A stretch of 64,000 nucleotides of DNA. It comes from an uncultured Paracoccaceae bacterium (GTDB taxonomy: Bacteria; Pseudomonadota; Alphaproteobacteria; Rhodobacterales; Rhodobacteraceae). The position numbers and the translations under genes were made by a program. The stretch covers positions 1-64,000 of the forward strand of contig CALFSV010000256.1 of the NCBI GenBank assembly GCA_937916485.1, in the 5' to 3' direction. Below the pieces are notes generated by a model. That model ran no database searches. It saw only the letters and a program-made list of their open reading frames with translations, and was not told the origin of the DNA. Below are positions 25,361-35,758 of the stretch, in pieces. Every line of letters begins with the position of its first letter. The stretch's first letter is position 1.

Positions 25361-25903
25361 TTACACCCGGTGGCCAAGGGCGTCGACCTCGCCCGGGGCG
25401 GGGCGGCTGACGCCAAAGACCAGATGGGCGGTTGCCACCACCAGCGGGTAGACCATGCAGGTCAAGGCCATCTCGATCATCGTGAGGCGAAGCGGGGCCT
25501 GCGGCGTCACGACTACGGCCAACACGATGCGACTGGCCAGCGCCAACGCCACGATCCCAAGGGCCACTGTCGCCCACTCCAATGGAAAGGGCACGTTGCG
25601 CAACGAATTGGCCTGCGCTCGGAGTGCTTCGGTCAGGATCAGGACAAAGGCCGTGTGCAGGCCGGGCGGTCGTCCGAACAGCAGATCGGAAATCAGAAAC
25701 ACCGGGACGATCATCATGGCCGGGGCGTAGTCGGGCCGTCGCGCAACCCAGGCCAGCGTGACCACGAGCATGAAGTCTGGGGCGGCCCAGCTGGGGGGAA
25801 GTGTGTTCAACGGCAAAAGCTGGATGAAGATCAGCGCAAAGCAAATCAGCAACCAGGTCAGGCGGCCCAGCCAGGGGCCTGTGCGTCCAGTCCCCTCAGC
25901 CAT
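25361..25903 (-). CDS. mreD: Rod shape-determining protein MreD
   Basis: A 180-residue hydrophobic protein with about five membrane helices, starting LGRLTWLLICFALIFIQLLP and containing the MreD-like WAAPDFMLVVTLAWVARRPD. It belongs to the membrane core that links MreB filaments to RodA/PBP2. MreD sequences diverge fast, and the call rests as much on position between mreC (8-base overlap) and mrdA as on motif. Confidence 0.9.
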   Translation of the reverse strand: MAEGTGRTGPWLGRLTWLLICFALIFIQLLPLNTLPPSWAAPDFMLVVTLAWVARRPDYAPAMMIVPVFLISDLLFGRPPGLHTAFVLILTEALRAQANSLRNVPFPLEWATVALGIVALALASRIVLAVVVTPQAPLRLTMIEMALTCMVYPLVVATAHLVFGVSRPAPGEVDALGHRV

Positions 25904-26816
25904 CGGCGGCTCTGGTCGCGGCGGTCACGTCCTCGGCCACGGGCAACACCGGCGCTATTGCGGGGGCGATCAGGCTTCCCGGATCGTTAAGCTGTTCACT
26001 CTGGCGGCTGCGCAGGACGCGCAGAAACTCCAGCCGTTCATAATCGGCGGCCAACCGGACGCGAAGGCGCCTGTCGTTGCCAAGGGCGACCTGGCCCACA
26101 AGCAGATCGGCCGGAAACAGGCCGCCATCTCCAGAACTGACGACGCGGTCGCCAGGGCGGACGACATCGGGGTTTTCCAGAAACTCGATCGGGGGATAGA
26201 TTGTGTTGTCCCCCACCAAGATCGCCCGCTGGCCCGAAGGCTGGATGATCACCGGTATCCGACTTGATGTATCTGTCAGCAGGATCGTCCGGCTGGTGTT
26301 TTCGCCCACGCCCGAGATGCGCCCGACAAGACCGATGCCGTCCATCGCTGGCCAGCCGTCCAGAATGCCGTCCCGCGCGCCCACATTCAGCAGCACAGAT
26401 TGACGAAACGGAGAGCCGCTGTCGGCCATGACCACCCCGGTGATATACGTCAGGTTGGGGTCGAGGCGCACGTTGTTGAGGTCCAGAAGCTTGGCATTCT
26501 CTTGTTCAAGCTGAAGCGCGGCCTCGCGCCAGGCGCGCATCTGCTGCAATTCGCGCCGCAGATCCTGGTTCTGTTCGTATATCCGCTGATAGCTTTGGAA
26601 ATCGGTGACAAGATTGGCCAGCCCGGTCACCGGGGCCATCGCCCAATCAAGGTTCGGAACGATGCTGTCGACCACTGCTGCTCGGAACCGCTCCACCCGG
26701 GGGCTGTCGATCCGCCAGATCAGGAAAATCCCGAACAGGCAAAGGATCATCAGCCCGATCAGCAATCTGCGGATCGGGCCAACGTAGTCTTCGCCATTCT
26801 GTCGGTCTCGTGCCAC
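25896..26816 (-). CDS. mreC: Rod shape-determining protein MreC
   Basis: A 306-residue protein with one N-terminal membrane helix (LLIGLMILCLFGIFLIWRID). A coiled coil follows (QRIYEQNQDLRRELQQMRAW ... LQLEQENAKLLDL), then the beta-rich MreC domain (YITGVVMADSGSPFRQSVLL, DGWPAMDGIGLVGRISGVGE, ERLEFLRVLR). It organises PBP2/RodA in the periplasm. Both candidate starts are GTG. The one at 26816 (ARDRQNGEDY) matches where roseobacter MreC proteins begin; the other is at 26846. Confidence 0.92.
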   Translation of the reverse strand: MARDRQNGEDYVGPIRRLLIGLMILCLFGIFLIWRIDSPRVERFRAAVVDSIVPNLDWAMAPVTGLANLVTDFQSYQRIYEQNQDLRRELQQMRAWREAALQLEQENAKLLDLNNVRLDPNLTYITGVVMADSGSPFRQSVLLNVGARDGILDGWPAMDGIGLVGRISGVGENTSRTILLTDTSSRIPVIIQPSGQRAILVGDNTIYPPIEFLENPDVVRPGDRVVSSGDGGLFPADLLVGQVALGNDRRLRVRLAADYERLEFLRVLRSRQSEQLNDPGSLIAPAIAPVLPVAEDVTAATRAADG

Positions 26817-26862
26817 GGCCTGTTCCGCTCCCGGTCGGCTGAACACCGCCCTCGGGCGGGGC

Positions 26863-28035
<1,173 letters not shown>

Positions 28036-28136
28036 CTAGCACAAAGCTGCTTTCGGTAAGGGGGAGAAACGACCAGTTTGGCGGCTGGGGCGGTTTCGGC
28101 TAGGATAATTTCAACATTTGCGATTGGCCGCGTCGG

Positions 28137-28220
28137 TTGCCGGCGGGCGCGTAGCTTAGCCCGAGCCACCCTTGCCGAGTAGGCCTGACCGGCGAGGTCG
28201 TCCGAATCCTGCCCCGGCAA
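28137..28220 (+). other. tRNA-fMet-like relic in the mreB-leuA gap
   Basis: Within the 387-base gap between mreB and leuA, TTGCCGG (28137-28143) pairs with CCGGCAA (28214-28220). The stretch AGGTCGTC-CGAATCC-TGCCCC-GGCAA resembles the 3' half of alphaproteobacterial initiator tRNA, with two or three bases lost from the T arm and the anticodon region unrecognisable. It may be a decayed tRNA copy or coincidence. Apart from this, the leuA terminator and the mreB promoter candidate, I see nothing in this gap. Confidence 0.2.
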
Positions 28221-28225
28221 AACGA

Positions 28226-28253
28226 AAAGGGACGGGTCCAGACCCGTCCCTTT
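28226..28253 (-). terminator. Rho-independent terminator of leuA
   Basis: A perfect 13-base stem, AAAGGGACGGGTC with GACCCGTCCCTTT, lies 35 bases past the leuA stop. On the minus strand it is followed by TTCGTTTT. The first three pairs give an A-tract opposite the T-tract, so it may also work in the other direction. Confidence 0.85.
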
Positions 28254-28287
28254 CAGTTCACTGACAGCAGGGCCCAGAGGCGCAAAC

Positions 28288-29847
28288 TCAGCCGGCGTCC
28301 TTGTAGCTGACGCCCTTGGTGTCGACACCGGGGGCGGTCTTTTCGCGGCGCACGATCAGCCGGTTGAGGGCGTTGACATAGGCCTTTACGCTGGCCACGA
28401 CCGTGTCGGTATCGGCGGATTGGCCGGTGGCGATCCTGCCGTCTTCTTCCAGCCGCACGCTGACGGTGGCCTGGGCATCGGTGCCCTCGGTCACTGCGTT
28501 CACCTGATAAAGCTGCAGGCGCGCCGAATGGGTAAACAGCTGCTTGACCGCGTTGAAGCTGGCGTCGACCGGACCGTCACCTGTGGCGGTGATCGACTTG
28601 TCCTCTCCGTCAATCTCAAGAACCATCTCGGCGGTCTGGGGGCCATCGGTGCCGCAGACCACGCGCAGATGCTTGAGCCTCAGGCGGTCTTCGGCGGCGT
28701 CGTTCTGGCGGACCAGGGCGATCAGGTCGTCGTCATAGACCTCTTTCTTGCGGTCGGCCAGATCCTTGAACCGGACGAAGACATCGTTGAGCTGGTTGTC
28801 GGCCAGTTCAAAGCCCAGTTCCTTGAGCTTGGCGCGCAGGGCGGCCCGGCCGGAATGCTTGCCCAGCGGCAAAGAGGTGCCCGACAGGCCGACATCCTCG
28901 GGGCGCATGATCTCGAAGGTTTCCGAGTTCTTCAGCATCCCGTCCTGATGGATCCCGCTTTCATGGGCAAAGGCATTCTTGCCGACGATTGCCTTGTTGA
29001 ACTGAACCGGAAAGCCGGACACGGTGGCCACCCGGCGCGAGATGTTCATGATCTTGGTGGTATCAATCCCGGTCTCGTAGGGCATGATATCGCCGCGCAC
29101 CTTGAGGGCCATCACGACCTCTTCCAGGGCGGTATTGCCGGCGCGTTCGCCCAGACCATTGATCGTGCATTCGATCTGCCGGGCACCGCCCGCGACGGCA
29201 GCCAGACTGTTGGCTGTCGCCATGCCAAGGTCGTTGTGGCAATGGGTGGCAAAGATCACCTGATCGGCGCCGGGGACCGTTGCGATCAGGCGCCGGATCA
29301 GATCCGCGCTTTCGACCGGCGCGGTATAGCCGACGGTGTCGGGGATGTTGATCGTGCTGGCCCCTGCCTTGATCGCGATCTCGACGACCCGGCAGAGATA
29401 GTCCCACTCGGTCCTTGTGGCATCCATCGGCGACCACTGGACGTTGTCGCACAGGTTGCGAGCGTGGGTCACGGTATCGTGGATCCGCTCGGCCATCTGG
29501 TCCATGTCGAGGTTGGGAATGGCCCGGTGCAGCGGCGAGGTGCCGATGAAGGTGTGGATGCGCGGCGAATTGGCATGTTTGACCGCGTCCCAGCAGCGGT
29601 CGATGTCCTTGTAGTTGGCGCGCGCCAAACCACAGATCGTCGCCGTCTTGGCCAGGCGCGAGATTTCGGACACGGCCCGGAAATCCCCTTCGGAGGCGAT
29701 CGGAAAGCCCGCCTCGATGATGTCGACGCCCATGTCGTCCAGCAGTTCGGCGATCTCGAGCTTTTCGTCATGGGTCATGGTGGCGCCGGGCGACTGTTCG
29801 CCGTCACGCAGGGTGGTGTCGAAAATCAACACTTTGTCTTTGGTCAT
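28288..29847 (-). CDS. leuA: 2-isopropylmalate synthase
   Basis: A 519-residue LeuA that condenses acetyl-CoA with 2-oxoisovalerate in the first committed step of leucine synthesis. The TIM-barrel N-terminus has [38 protein letters not shown] with metal-binding His residues, and [18 protein letters not shown]. The C-terminal allosteric domain (about 390-510) binds leucine for feedback inhibition. It is preceded by a leader peptide with consecutive Leu codons and followed by a strong terminator, so it is a single-gene transcription unit. The ribosome site AAAGGAC is 7 bases before the ATG. Confidence 0.97.
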   Translation of the reverse strand: MTKDKVLIFDTTLRDGEQSPGATMTHDEKLEIAELLDDMGVDIIEAGFPIASEGDFRAVSEISRLAKTATICGLARANYKDIDRCWDAVKHANSPRIHTFIGTSPLHRAIPNLDMDQMAERIHDTVTHARNLCDNVQWSPMDATRTEWDYLCRVVEIAIKAGASTINIPDTVGYTAPVESADLIRRLIATVPGADQVIFATHCHNDLGMATANSLAAVAGGARQIECTINGLGERAGNTALEEVVMALKVRGDIMPYETGIDTTKIMNISRRVATVSGFPVQFNKAIVGKNAFAHESGIHQDGMLKNSETFEIMRPEDVGLSGTSLPLGKHSGRAALRAKLKELGFELADNQLNDVFVRFKDLADRKKEVYDDDLIALVRQNDAAEDRLRLKHLRVVCGTDGPQTAEMVLEIDGEDKSITATGDGPVDASFNAVKQLFTHSARLQLYQVNAVTEGTDAQATVSVRLEEDGRIATGQSADTDTVVASVKAYVNALNRLIVRREKTAPGVDTKGVSYKDAG

Positions 29848-29854
29848 CTTGAAA

Positions 29855-29944
29855 GTCCTTTGGTTCCTTAGCTGATCCGGCGCTGATCCTCCTCTGAGCG
29901 GTCGCGCCGACAGGGCACGCTCAGAGGCGGCTAAGGAGAAGGAG
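29855..29944 (-). promoter_or_regulatory. leuA attenuator: nested leader hairpins next to the leuA ribosome site
   Basis: On the minus strand the Leu codons include TCCTTAGC (29937-29930), which pairs perfectly with GCTAAGGA (29872-29865), three bases upstream of the leuA Shine-Dalgarno AAAGGAC. Nested inside is a 10-base stem, CCTCTGAGCG/CGCTCAGAGG (29927-29918 and 29900-29891), whose first arm holds the leader stop codon. There is no T-run after either stem. A ribosome stalled on Leu codons would block the outer helix and open the leuA start, suggesting control of translation. Confidence 0.6.
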
Positions 29945-30001
29945 GGCGCCAGAACGCATATCCCCGAGGGGCAAGGCAGTCATATGGGCGCGCATGTTCA
30001 T
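29921..30001 (-). CDS. leuL: leuA leader peptide
   Basis: A 26-residue open frame, MNMRAHMTALPLGDMRSGAL then LLLSRL and TGA. Four Leu codons in a row (CTC CTT CTC CTT) are followed by AGC CGC CTC and the stop, 73 bases before leuA. Leucine runs placed like this are the hallmark of ribosome-mediated attenuation of leu operons. A second in-frame ATG two codons in is an equally good start. Position, composition and the hairpins it overlaps all support a regulatory peptide. Confidence 0.75.
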   Translation of the reverse strand: MNMRAHMTALPLGDMRSGALLLLSRL

Positions 30002-30045
30002 GGCGCCACTTATACAAAGGTTTTTGCCCTTGGGAAGTGTGGAAG

Positions 30046-30077
30046 CCTCCGGCGGGGATATTTTTGGCGAGATGAGG
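30046..30077 (+). repeat. Rhodobacteraceae intergenic repeat, diverged copy C
   Basis: CCTCCGGCGGGGATAT then TTTTGGCGAGATGAGG is a diverged copy of the element seen before upp and after the SseB-like gene, keeping GATATTT and GGCGAGATGAGG. It lies in the divergent gap between the leuA leader and the SDR gene. Confidence 0.6.
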
Positions 30078-30114
30078 GGGTGGTTTGTCGTTTTGCCCGG
30101 CCTAGGTAAGGGCG

Positions 30115-30777
30115 ATGGAACGCGCATTGATCATCGGGGCCTCGGGCGGCATTGGACGGGCTGTGGCAGACGCTTTGGACGCGCGCGGGGTGGCTGTTAC
30201 GCGCCTGTCCCGCGCGGTGGACGGGTTGGACGTGACCGATGAGGCCTCGGTTGCACGGCTGATGGCGCCGCTCGAGGGGCCGTTTGACCTGGTCTTTGTG
30301 GCGGTCGGGGTGCTGGCCCTGCCCGGGCAGGCGCCTGAAAAGGCAGTTGCTGCCCTGACGGCCGAGGCCCTGGCCGGGGTCTTTGCCGTCAATGCCATTG
30401 GCCCGGCTCTGGTCTTGAAGCATGTCTTGCGCCTGGTGCCAAAGGACCGCCGCGCTGTTGTTGCGGTTCTGTCGGCCCGCGTGGGGTCCATCGGTGACAA
30501 CCGGATCGGTGGTTGGCACGCCTACCGGGCCTCGAAGGCTGCTCTGAACCAGATCGTGCATGGCACGGCCATCGAGATGCGCCGCACTCACAAACAGGCG
30601 ATCTGTGTCGCCTTGCATCCCGGGACGGTCCAGACCCCCTTCACCGCCAATTATTCCGGCCATAGCATGGTGACGCCCGAGGCGGCGGCGGCCAATCTGC
30701 TGGCCGTGATCGAGGGACTGGAGCGCGATCAGACCGGTGGGTTCTATGACTGGGCCGGTGAGGGCGTCCCTTGGTGA
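30115..30777 (+). CDS. Short-chain dehydrogenase/reductase
   Basis: A 220-residue SDR. The cofactor loop is ALIIGASGGIGRAVADALDA near the N-terminus, the mid-fold NAG equivalent is FVAVGVLALPG, the active Ser region is VVAVLSARVGSIGDN and the catalytic pair is YRASK. It resembles C-signal (CsgA)-type and photolyase-linked SDRs. Its stop overlaps the GTG start of the photolyase gene, a pairing seen in other roseobacters. The substrate is unknown. Confidence 0.88.
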   Translation: MERALIIGASGGIGRAVADALDARGVAVTRLSRAVDGLDVTDEASVARLMAPLEGPFDLVFVAVGVLALPGQAPEKAVAALTAEALAGVFAVNAIGPALVLKHVLRLVPKDRRAVVAVLSARVGSIGDNRIGGWHAYRASKAALNQIVHGTAIEMRRTHKQAICVALHPGTVQTPFTANYSGHSMVTPEAAAANLLAVIEGLERDQTGGFYDWAGEGVPW

Positions 30778-32297
30778 GGCTAATCCTGGTTCTGGGAGAC
30801 CAGCTGTCCGATGGCCTGTCCGCCCTGCGCGAAGCCAACAGGGCCCGCGATGTCGTCGTGATGGCCGAGGTTCAGGCGGAGGCGTCTTATGTCCCGCATC
30901 ACCCCAAGAAGATCGCTTTCGTCTTGGCCGCGATGCGCAAGTTTGCCCGCCATCTGGAAGAGCAGGGCTGGCGCGTGGCCTATACCCGTCTGGATGACCC
31001 CGAAAACGCAGGCTCTATCCCGGCCGAGCTGTTGCGCCGGGCGGAGGAATTTGGTGCGCAAGAGGTCATTGCGACCCAACCGGGCGAATGGCGCCTGATT
31101 GCCGCGCTTGAGGACCTGCCGCTGCCGGTCCACCAGTTTGCCGACGACCGCTTTCTTTCAAGTCAGGCAGAGTTCGCGACCTGGGCCGAGGGCCGCAAAC
31201 AATTGCGGATGGAGTATTTCTACCGCGATATGCGCCGCAAGACCGGCCTTCTCATGGAGGGGGATGACCCGGCGGGCGGCCGGTGGAACTTTGACGCTGA
31301 AAACCGCAAGCCTGCGCCGGGGCAGATTGCCTACGCAGGCCCTCTGAAATTTGAGCCCGATGCGGTGGTGGAAGAGGTGCTGACCCTCGTGGCCAACCGC
31401 TTTGCCGGCCATTTTGGCGATCTACGCCCGTTCTGGTTTGCCACTAACCGAGAGCAGGCCCTGGCTCATCTGGATCATTGGATTGCCGGTGGCTTACCCC
31501 TGTTTGGTGATTTTCAGGACGCGATGCTGCGCGATGAACAGTTTCTGTATCATGCGGTCATCGGTCTTTACCTCAATGCCGGGTTGCTGGACCCGCTGGA
31601 GGTCTGCCGGGCCGCTGAAGCCGCGTGGCGGGCCGGCGACGCCCCCCTGAACGCGGTAGAGGGGTTTATCCGACAGATCATCGGCTGGCGGGAATATGTG
31701 CGCGGCATCTATTTCCACGAAGGCCCCGACTATGTGACCCGCAATGCCCTTGGCCATACCCGGGATTTGCCGCCCGCCTTCTGGGGCGCGCCCACCCGCA
31801 TGGCCTGTGTCAAAGCCGTCGTCGATCAGACCCGGACCGAGGCCTACGCCCATCATATCCAACGCCTGATGGTGACGGGCAATTTTGCCCTTCTGGCGGG
31901 CATTGATCCGGGGCAGGTCCATGAATGGTATCTGGCGGTCTATGCCGATGCCTATGAATGGGTCGAGGCCCCGAATGTCATCGGGATGAGCCAGTTCGCC
32001 GATGGCGGCATCGTGGCGTCAAAGCCCTATGTCTCGAGCGGCAATTACATCGCCCGGATGTCGGATCACTGCGGGTCCTGTCACTACAAGGTCAAGGACA
32101 AGACAGGTCCGGGGGCCTGTCCGTTCAACCTGCTGTACTGGCACTTTCTGGACCGGCATCGCGACCGGTTCCGGGCCAATCCGCGTATGGGCCAGATCTA
32201 TGCCAATTGGGACCGGATGGACGAGGGCAAAAAGGCCCTGATCCTGGCAGAGGCGTCGGACTGGCTCGGACGGATGGAGGCGGGCGAGGCGGTTTGA
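30774..32297 (+). CDS. FeS-type bacterial cryptochrome/photolyase (PhrB family)
   Basis: A 507-residue protein of the FeS-BCP group, which repairs (6-4) photoproducts with light using FAD and a lumazine antenna. The N-terminal domain starts RLILVLGDQLSDGL; the C-terminal domain has IIGWREYVRGIYFHEGPDY and NVIGMSQFADGG. The four 4Fe-4S ligands are visible: Cys in RMACVKAVVDQT and three in DHCGSC...GACPFN, with the same CxxC-13 spacing as PhrB. The start is GTG at 30774, overlapping the SDR stop; a TTG one codon earlier is unlikely. Confidence 0.93.
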   Translation: MRLILVLGDQLSDGLSALREANRARDVVVMAEVQAEASYVPHHPKKIAFVLAAMRKFARHLEEQGWRVAYTRLDDPENAGSIPAELLRRAEEFGAQEVIATQPGEWRLIAALEDLPLPVHQFADDRFLSSQAEFATWAEGRKQLRMEYFYRDMRRKTGLLMEGDDPAGGRWNFDAENRKPAPGQIAYAGPLKFEPDAVVEEVLTLVANRFAGHFGDLRPFWFATNREQALAHLDHWIAGGLPLFGDFQDAMLRDEQFLYHAVIGLYLNAGLLDPLEVCRAAEAAWRAGDAPLNAVEGFIRQIIGWREYVRGIYFHEGPDYVTRNALGHTRDLPPAFWGAPTRMACVKAVVDQTRTEAYAHHIQRLMVTGNFALLAGIDPGQVHEWYLAVYADAYEWVEAPNVIGMSQFADGGIVASKPYVSSGNYIARMSDHCGSCHYKVKDKTGPGACPFNLLYWHFLDRHRDRFRANPRMGQIYANWDRMDEGKKALILAEASDWLGRMEAGEAV

Positions 32298-32316
32298 TCC
32301 GTCCTCGCGGTTGCCG

Positions 32317-33807
32317 TCAGTTGGCGTCTGGCACTTCGGGTGCTGGGTCGGGGGCAGGGGCCTCTGGTCCGGTCGCTGGGGCTGCGGCGCTGTCCGCCGC
32401 CTCGGTCAGGGCGCCGTCCTGCCATTCGCCGGTAGCGGTGGTCCCTGTGGCATAACGCATGGTCCCGTCGCCCTGGCGACGTCCGTCACGGAACTCTCCC
32501 TCGTAGACATCGCCATTGGCATAGGTGGCCACGCCCCGCCCGTTGATCTTGCCGTCTTCCCATTCGCCGACATGGCTGAAGCCGTCGGGCATGGTAATCT
32601 TGCCCTGGCCGTGCCGCTGGCCATCGAGGAAGAGCCCCTCGTAGATTGTGCCATCGGCATAGGTCGCCACGCCCGCCCCGTTACGCTGGCCGTCGGCCCA
32701 TTGCCCTTCGTAGACATAGCCGTCGCCATAGGTCATCCGGCCCTGGCCATGGTTCTTGGCATTCAGGAATTCGCCCTCGTAGACCAGCCCGTTGGCATAG
32801 GTGGCCACGCCGCGTCCTTCGATGACACCGGCGCGCCATTCCCCTTCGTAGGTCGAGCCGTCAGGGTAAGTGATCTTGCCCTGCCCATCGGCAAGGTCGC
32901 CGCGGAAGGTGCCGACATAGACCGACCCGTCGGGATAGGTGACCTCACCCTGGCCTTCGATCTGCCCGGCAATCCACGAGCCGACGTAGCGATAGCCATC
33001 GACACCGACGAAGGTGCCTTGTCCATGCCGCCGGTCGTCTTGGAACCCACCCTGGTAGGTGTCGCCATTGGCATAGGTGACAGAGCCGATTCCCTGCCGC
33101 CGTCCCTGGACCAGATCGCCTTCGTAGATGTCGCCGTTGGGCTGCGCCAGTCGCCCTTGGCCTTCGATCTGGTCGGCTTCCCATGACCCTGTATAGGTCA
33201 GTCCGTCCGACATGATCAGGGTGCCTTGTCCCTGGCGCTGGCCACTGACAAGGGTACCTTCGAAGACTGATCCGTCGGCAAATGTGATCCGGCCTTCGCC
33301 TTCCTTGACCCCGTTGACCCAGGGCCCGGAGTATTCGTAGCCATCGGGCGAGGTCATGGTGCCGGTGCCATGGTGCATGGCATTTCGGAATTCGCCCTCG
33401 TAGCGCACCCCGTTGGCATATACGGCGACACCCCGGCCGGTGATCTTGCCATCCGTCCAGTCGCCTTCATAAGTGCCGCCATCGGCAAAGGTGATGCTGC
33501 CAAATCCTTCGGGCTTGCCAAGTGCGAAGGTCCCTTCATAGACGGACCCGTCTGGGTAGCGGGCCACGCCCTGACCGCGGATTTCGCCCTCGAACCATTC
33601 GCCGCTGTATTCGTAGCCATTGGGCAGACGGTAGGTTCCCTGCCCATGCTGCCGTCCGTTCAGGAAGCTGCCCTCGTAAACGCCGCCGTCCTCGTACTGC
33701 TTGGTCGAGACGGTCTGTGCCCAGCCCGCCTGAGGTGCTGCGACAGTGGCTAATGCCAAGCTGGTCGCCAAGACCTGAAGGCCGAAAGTGATGTGCCGTG
33801 CGGACAT
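32317..33807 (-). CDS. Secreted MORN-repeat protein
   Basis: A 496-residue protein with a signal peptide (VLATSLALATVAAPQAGWAQ). It then has eighteen full MORN repeats and one partial, each 23 residues of the form YEGEFxxGxxHGQGxxxYxDG (about residues 38-465). The tail is acidic, Ala/Pro-rich (ending PDPAPEVPDAN). MORN sheets bind lipids or proteins, and bacterial examples are mostly uncharacterised. Placement in the periplasm or on the surface is inferred from the signal peptide. The ATG at 33807 has AGGAG upstream. The DNA is itself a diverged 69-base tandem repeat. Confidence 0.9.
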   Translation of the reverse strand: MSARHITFGLQVLATSLALATVAAPQAGWAQTVSTKQYEDGGVYEGSFLNGRQHGQGTYRLPNGYEYSGEWFEGEIRGQGVARYPDGSVYEGTFALGKPEGFGSITFADGGTYEGDWTDGKITGRGVAVYANGVRYEGEFRNAMHHGTGTMTSPDGYEYSGPWVNGVKEGEGRITFADGSVFEGTLVSGQRQGQGTLIMSDGLTYTGSWEADQIEGQGRLAQPNGDIYEGDLVQGRRQGIGSVTYANGDTYQGGFQDDRRHGQGTFVGVDGYRYVGSWIAGQIEGQGEVTYPDGSVYVGTFRGDLADGQGKITYPDGSTYEGEWRAGVIEGRGVATYANGLVYEGEFLNAKNHGQGRMTYGDGYVYEGQWADGQRNGAGVATYADGTIYEGLFLDGQRHGQGKITMPDGFSHVGEWEDGKINGRGVATYANGDVYEGEFRDGRRQGDGTMRYATGTTATGEWQDGALTEAADSAAAPATGPEAPAPDPAPEVPDAN

Positions 33808-33994
33808 GGGCGGGCTGCTCCTGTTGACATGTGCGTCTTGTCGATGCCGGATAAACCTATCCAAGCGATGCGGGCCTGACAACTGCGATGGACCGTCATT
33901 GATGACGACAAAGTCGCAATCGGCTTCCCCTTACGGTCTCATCTGCTACATCACGGGTCGACTGGCGTTTTACCGCCTCAAGAAGGGCCTTGTC

Positions 33995-35653
33995 ATGACC
34001 GACCATTTCCGCCTGACCCTGGCGCAGCTGGACCCAACGATGGGCGACCTGGCGGGCAATGCCGCCAAGGCCCAAAGCGCGTGGAAGGCCGCCAAGGCCG
34101 CCGGGGCCGATATGCTCGCGCTGCCCGAGATGTTCATAACTGGCTACCAGACCCAGGACCTGATCCTGAAACCCGCCTTTCAAAAGGCCGCTATCGCCGC
34201 GATTGAGGCACTTGCCCGCGACTGTGCCGATGGCCCGGCCATGGGGATCGGTGGGCCATGGGTCGAGCATGGTCTGCTCTATAATGCGTGGCACATCTGC
34301 GAAGGCGGGCGTGTCACGGCCCGCGTCCTTAAACATCACCGTCCCAACTACGGTGTGTTCGACGAGGTCCGAATTTATGCCTCTGGCCCTGTCACAGGTC
34401 CCGTCCGCATCGGTCCGTTGCGCATCGGCGTGCCGATCTGCGAGGATGCCTGGTACCCGGATGTGGCAGAAACGCTGGCCGAAACCGGGGCCGAGATCCT
34501 GATGATCCCCAACGGCTCTCCCTATCGGCGGGCCAAGTTCGCCACACGGATGAACCTGATGGTGGCGCGGGTCGTCGAGAATGACATGCCGCTTGTCTAC
34601 CTTAACATGGTGGGCGGGCAGGACGATCAGGCCTTTGACGGGGGCAGCTTTGTCCTCAATCGCGGCGGGGCGCTGGCGGTGCAGATGCCTCTGTTCGAAG
34701 AGACGATCACCCATGTCGATTTCGTTCGCGGCGAAGGCGGCTGGGCGGCCAAGCCGGGTGAAAAGGCCCATTTCGGCAGCGAGATCGAGCTGGACTACCA
34801 CGCCATGGTCCTTAGCCTGCGCGACTACATGCGCAAGACGGGCTTCAAGAAGGTTCTTTTGGGCCTGTCCGGGGGCATCGACAGTGCCATCGTGGCTGTC
34901 ATCGCGGCGGACGCGCTGGGCCCCGAAAATGTGCGCTGCGTGATGCTGCCCTCTGAATACACCTCGCAAAGCTCGCTTGATGATGCTGCGGGCGTGGCCA
35001 ATGCTTTAGGCTGCCGTCTTGATACCGTCAGCATCGCTGGCCCCCGCGCCGCGGTGACCGAGGCGCTGGCCCCGCTGTTTGAAGGGCTGGAGCCGGGGTT
35101 GACCGAGGAAAACATCCAAAGCCGGCTGCGTGGCCTGCTTCTAATGGCGCAGTCCAACAAGTTTGGCGAAATGCTGCTGACCACCGGGAACAAATCCGAG
35201 GTCGCGGTAGGCTATGCCACCATCTACGGCGACATGGCGGGCGGCTATAATCCGATCAAGGACCTTTACAAGATGCGGGTCTTTGCGACCTGCCGCTGGC
35301 GAAACGAGACGCACCGGGCCTGGATGAAGGGCCCTGCGGGTGAGGTCATCCCGACCTCGATCATCGAGAAACCGCCAAGCGCAGAGTTGCGGCCCGACCA
35401 GAAGGACGAGGATTCGCTGCCGCCCTACGAGATCCTCGACGGTATCCTTGAAATGCTGGTCGATCATGATGCCAGCGTCGCGGATTGCGTGGCGGCAGGC
35501 TATGATCGGGACACCGTCAAACGGGTCGAGCATCTGGTTTATATTAGCGAATACAAGCGGTTCCAGTCCGCCCCCGGAACCCGTCTGTCGCAAAAGGCCT
35601 TTTGGCTGGACCGTCGCTACCCGATCGCAAATCGCTACCGCGACGACGCCTGA
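33995..35653 (+). CDS. nadE: Glutamine-dependent NAD+ synthetase
   Basis: A 552-residue two-domain enzyme that makes NAD+ from deamido-NAD+. The N-terminal nitrilase-fold glutaminase domain has the Glu-Lys-Cys triad in ALPEMFITGYQTQ, RVLKHHRPNYGVFDE and VPICEDAWYPDV. The C-terminal synthetase has the P-loop VLLGLSGGIDSAIVAVIAAD and LLTTGNKSEVAVGYATIYGD. The ATG at 33995 follows AAGAAGG; the longer open frame has no conserved residues. It diverges from the MORN gene. Confidence 0.95.
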   Translation: MTDHFRLTLAQLDPTMGDLAGNAAKAQSAWKAAKAAGADMLALPEMFITGYQTQDLILKPAFQKAAIAAIEALARDCADGPAMGIGGPWVEHGLLYNAWHICEGGRVTARVLKHHRPNYGVFDEVRIYASGPVTGPVRIGPLRIGVPICEDAWYPDVAETLAETGAEILMIPNGSPYRRAKFATRMNLMVARVVENDMPLVYLNMVGGQDDQAFDGGSFVLNRGGALAVQMPLFEETITHVDFVRGEGGWAAKPGEKAHFGSEIELDYHAMVLSLRDYMRKTGFKKVLLGLSGGIDSAIVAVIAADALGPENVRCVMLPSEYTSQSSLDDAAGVANALGCRLDTVSIAGPRAAVTEALAPLFEGLEPGLTEENIQSRLRGLLLMAQSNKFGEMLLTTGNKSEVAVGYATIYGDMAGGYNPIKDLYKMRVFATCRWRNETHRAWMKGPAGEVIPTSIIEKPPSAELRPDQKDEDSLPPYEILDGILEMLVDHDASVADCVAAGYDRDTVKRVEHLVYISEYKRFQSAPGTRLSQKAFWLDRRYPIANRYRDDA

Positions 35654-35758
35654 TCGGGCTGGAAATGTCGCTTGCAGGCTGACCTGTCGTTTTAACGCGG
35701 GCCGGGCCGGTCGGAACAGTCTAACGGGGAGGCCTACGGTTCAGGACCTTCCCCCCAA

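Noticed and set aside
28420..29871. 483-residue plus-strand frame opposite leuA
   Set aside because: It is an exact antisense shadow of leuA with no recognisable motif or ribosome site.
32430..33700. Non-coding tandem repeat array or CRISPR-like array in the MORN gene
   Set aside because: The 69-base periodicity is explained by 23-residue MORN protein units in one continuous reading frame; there are no spacers.
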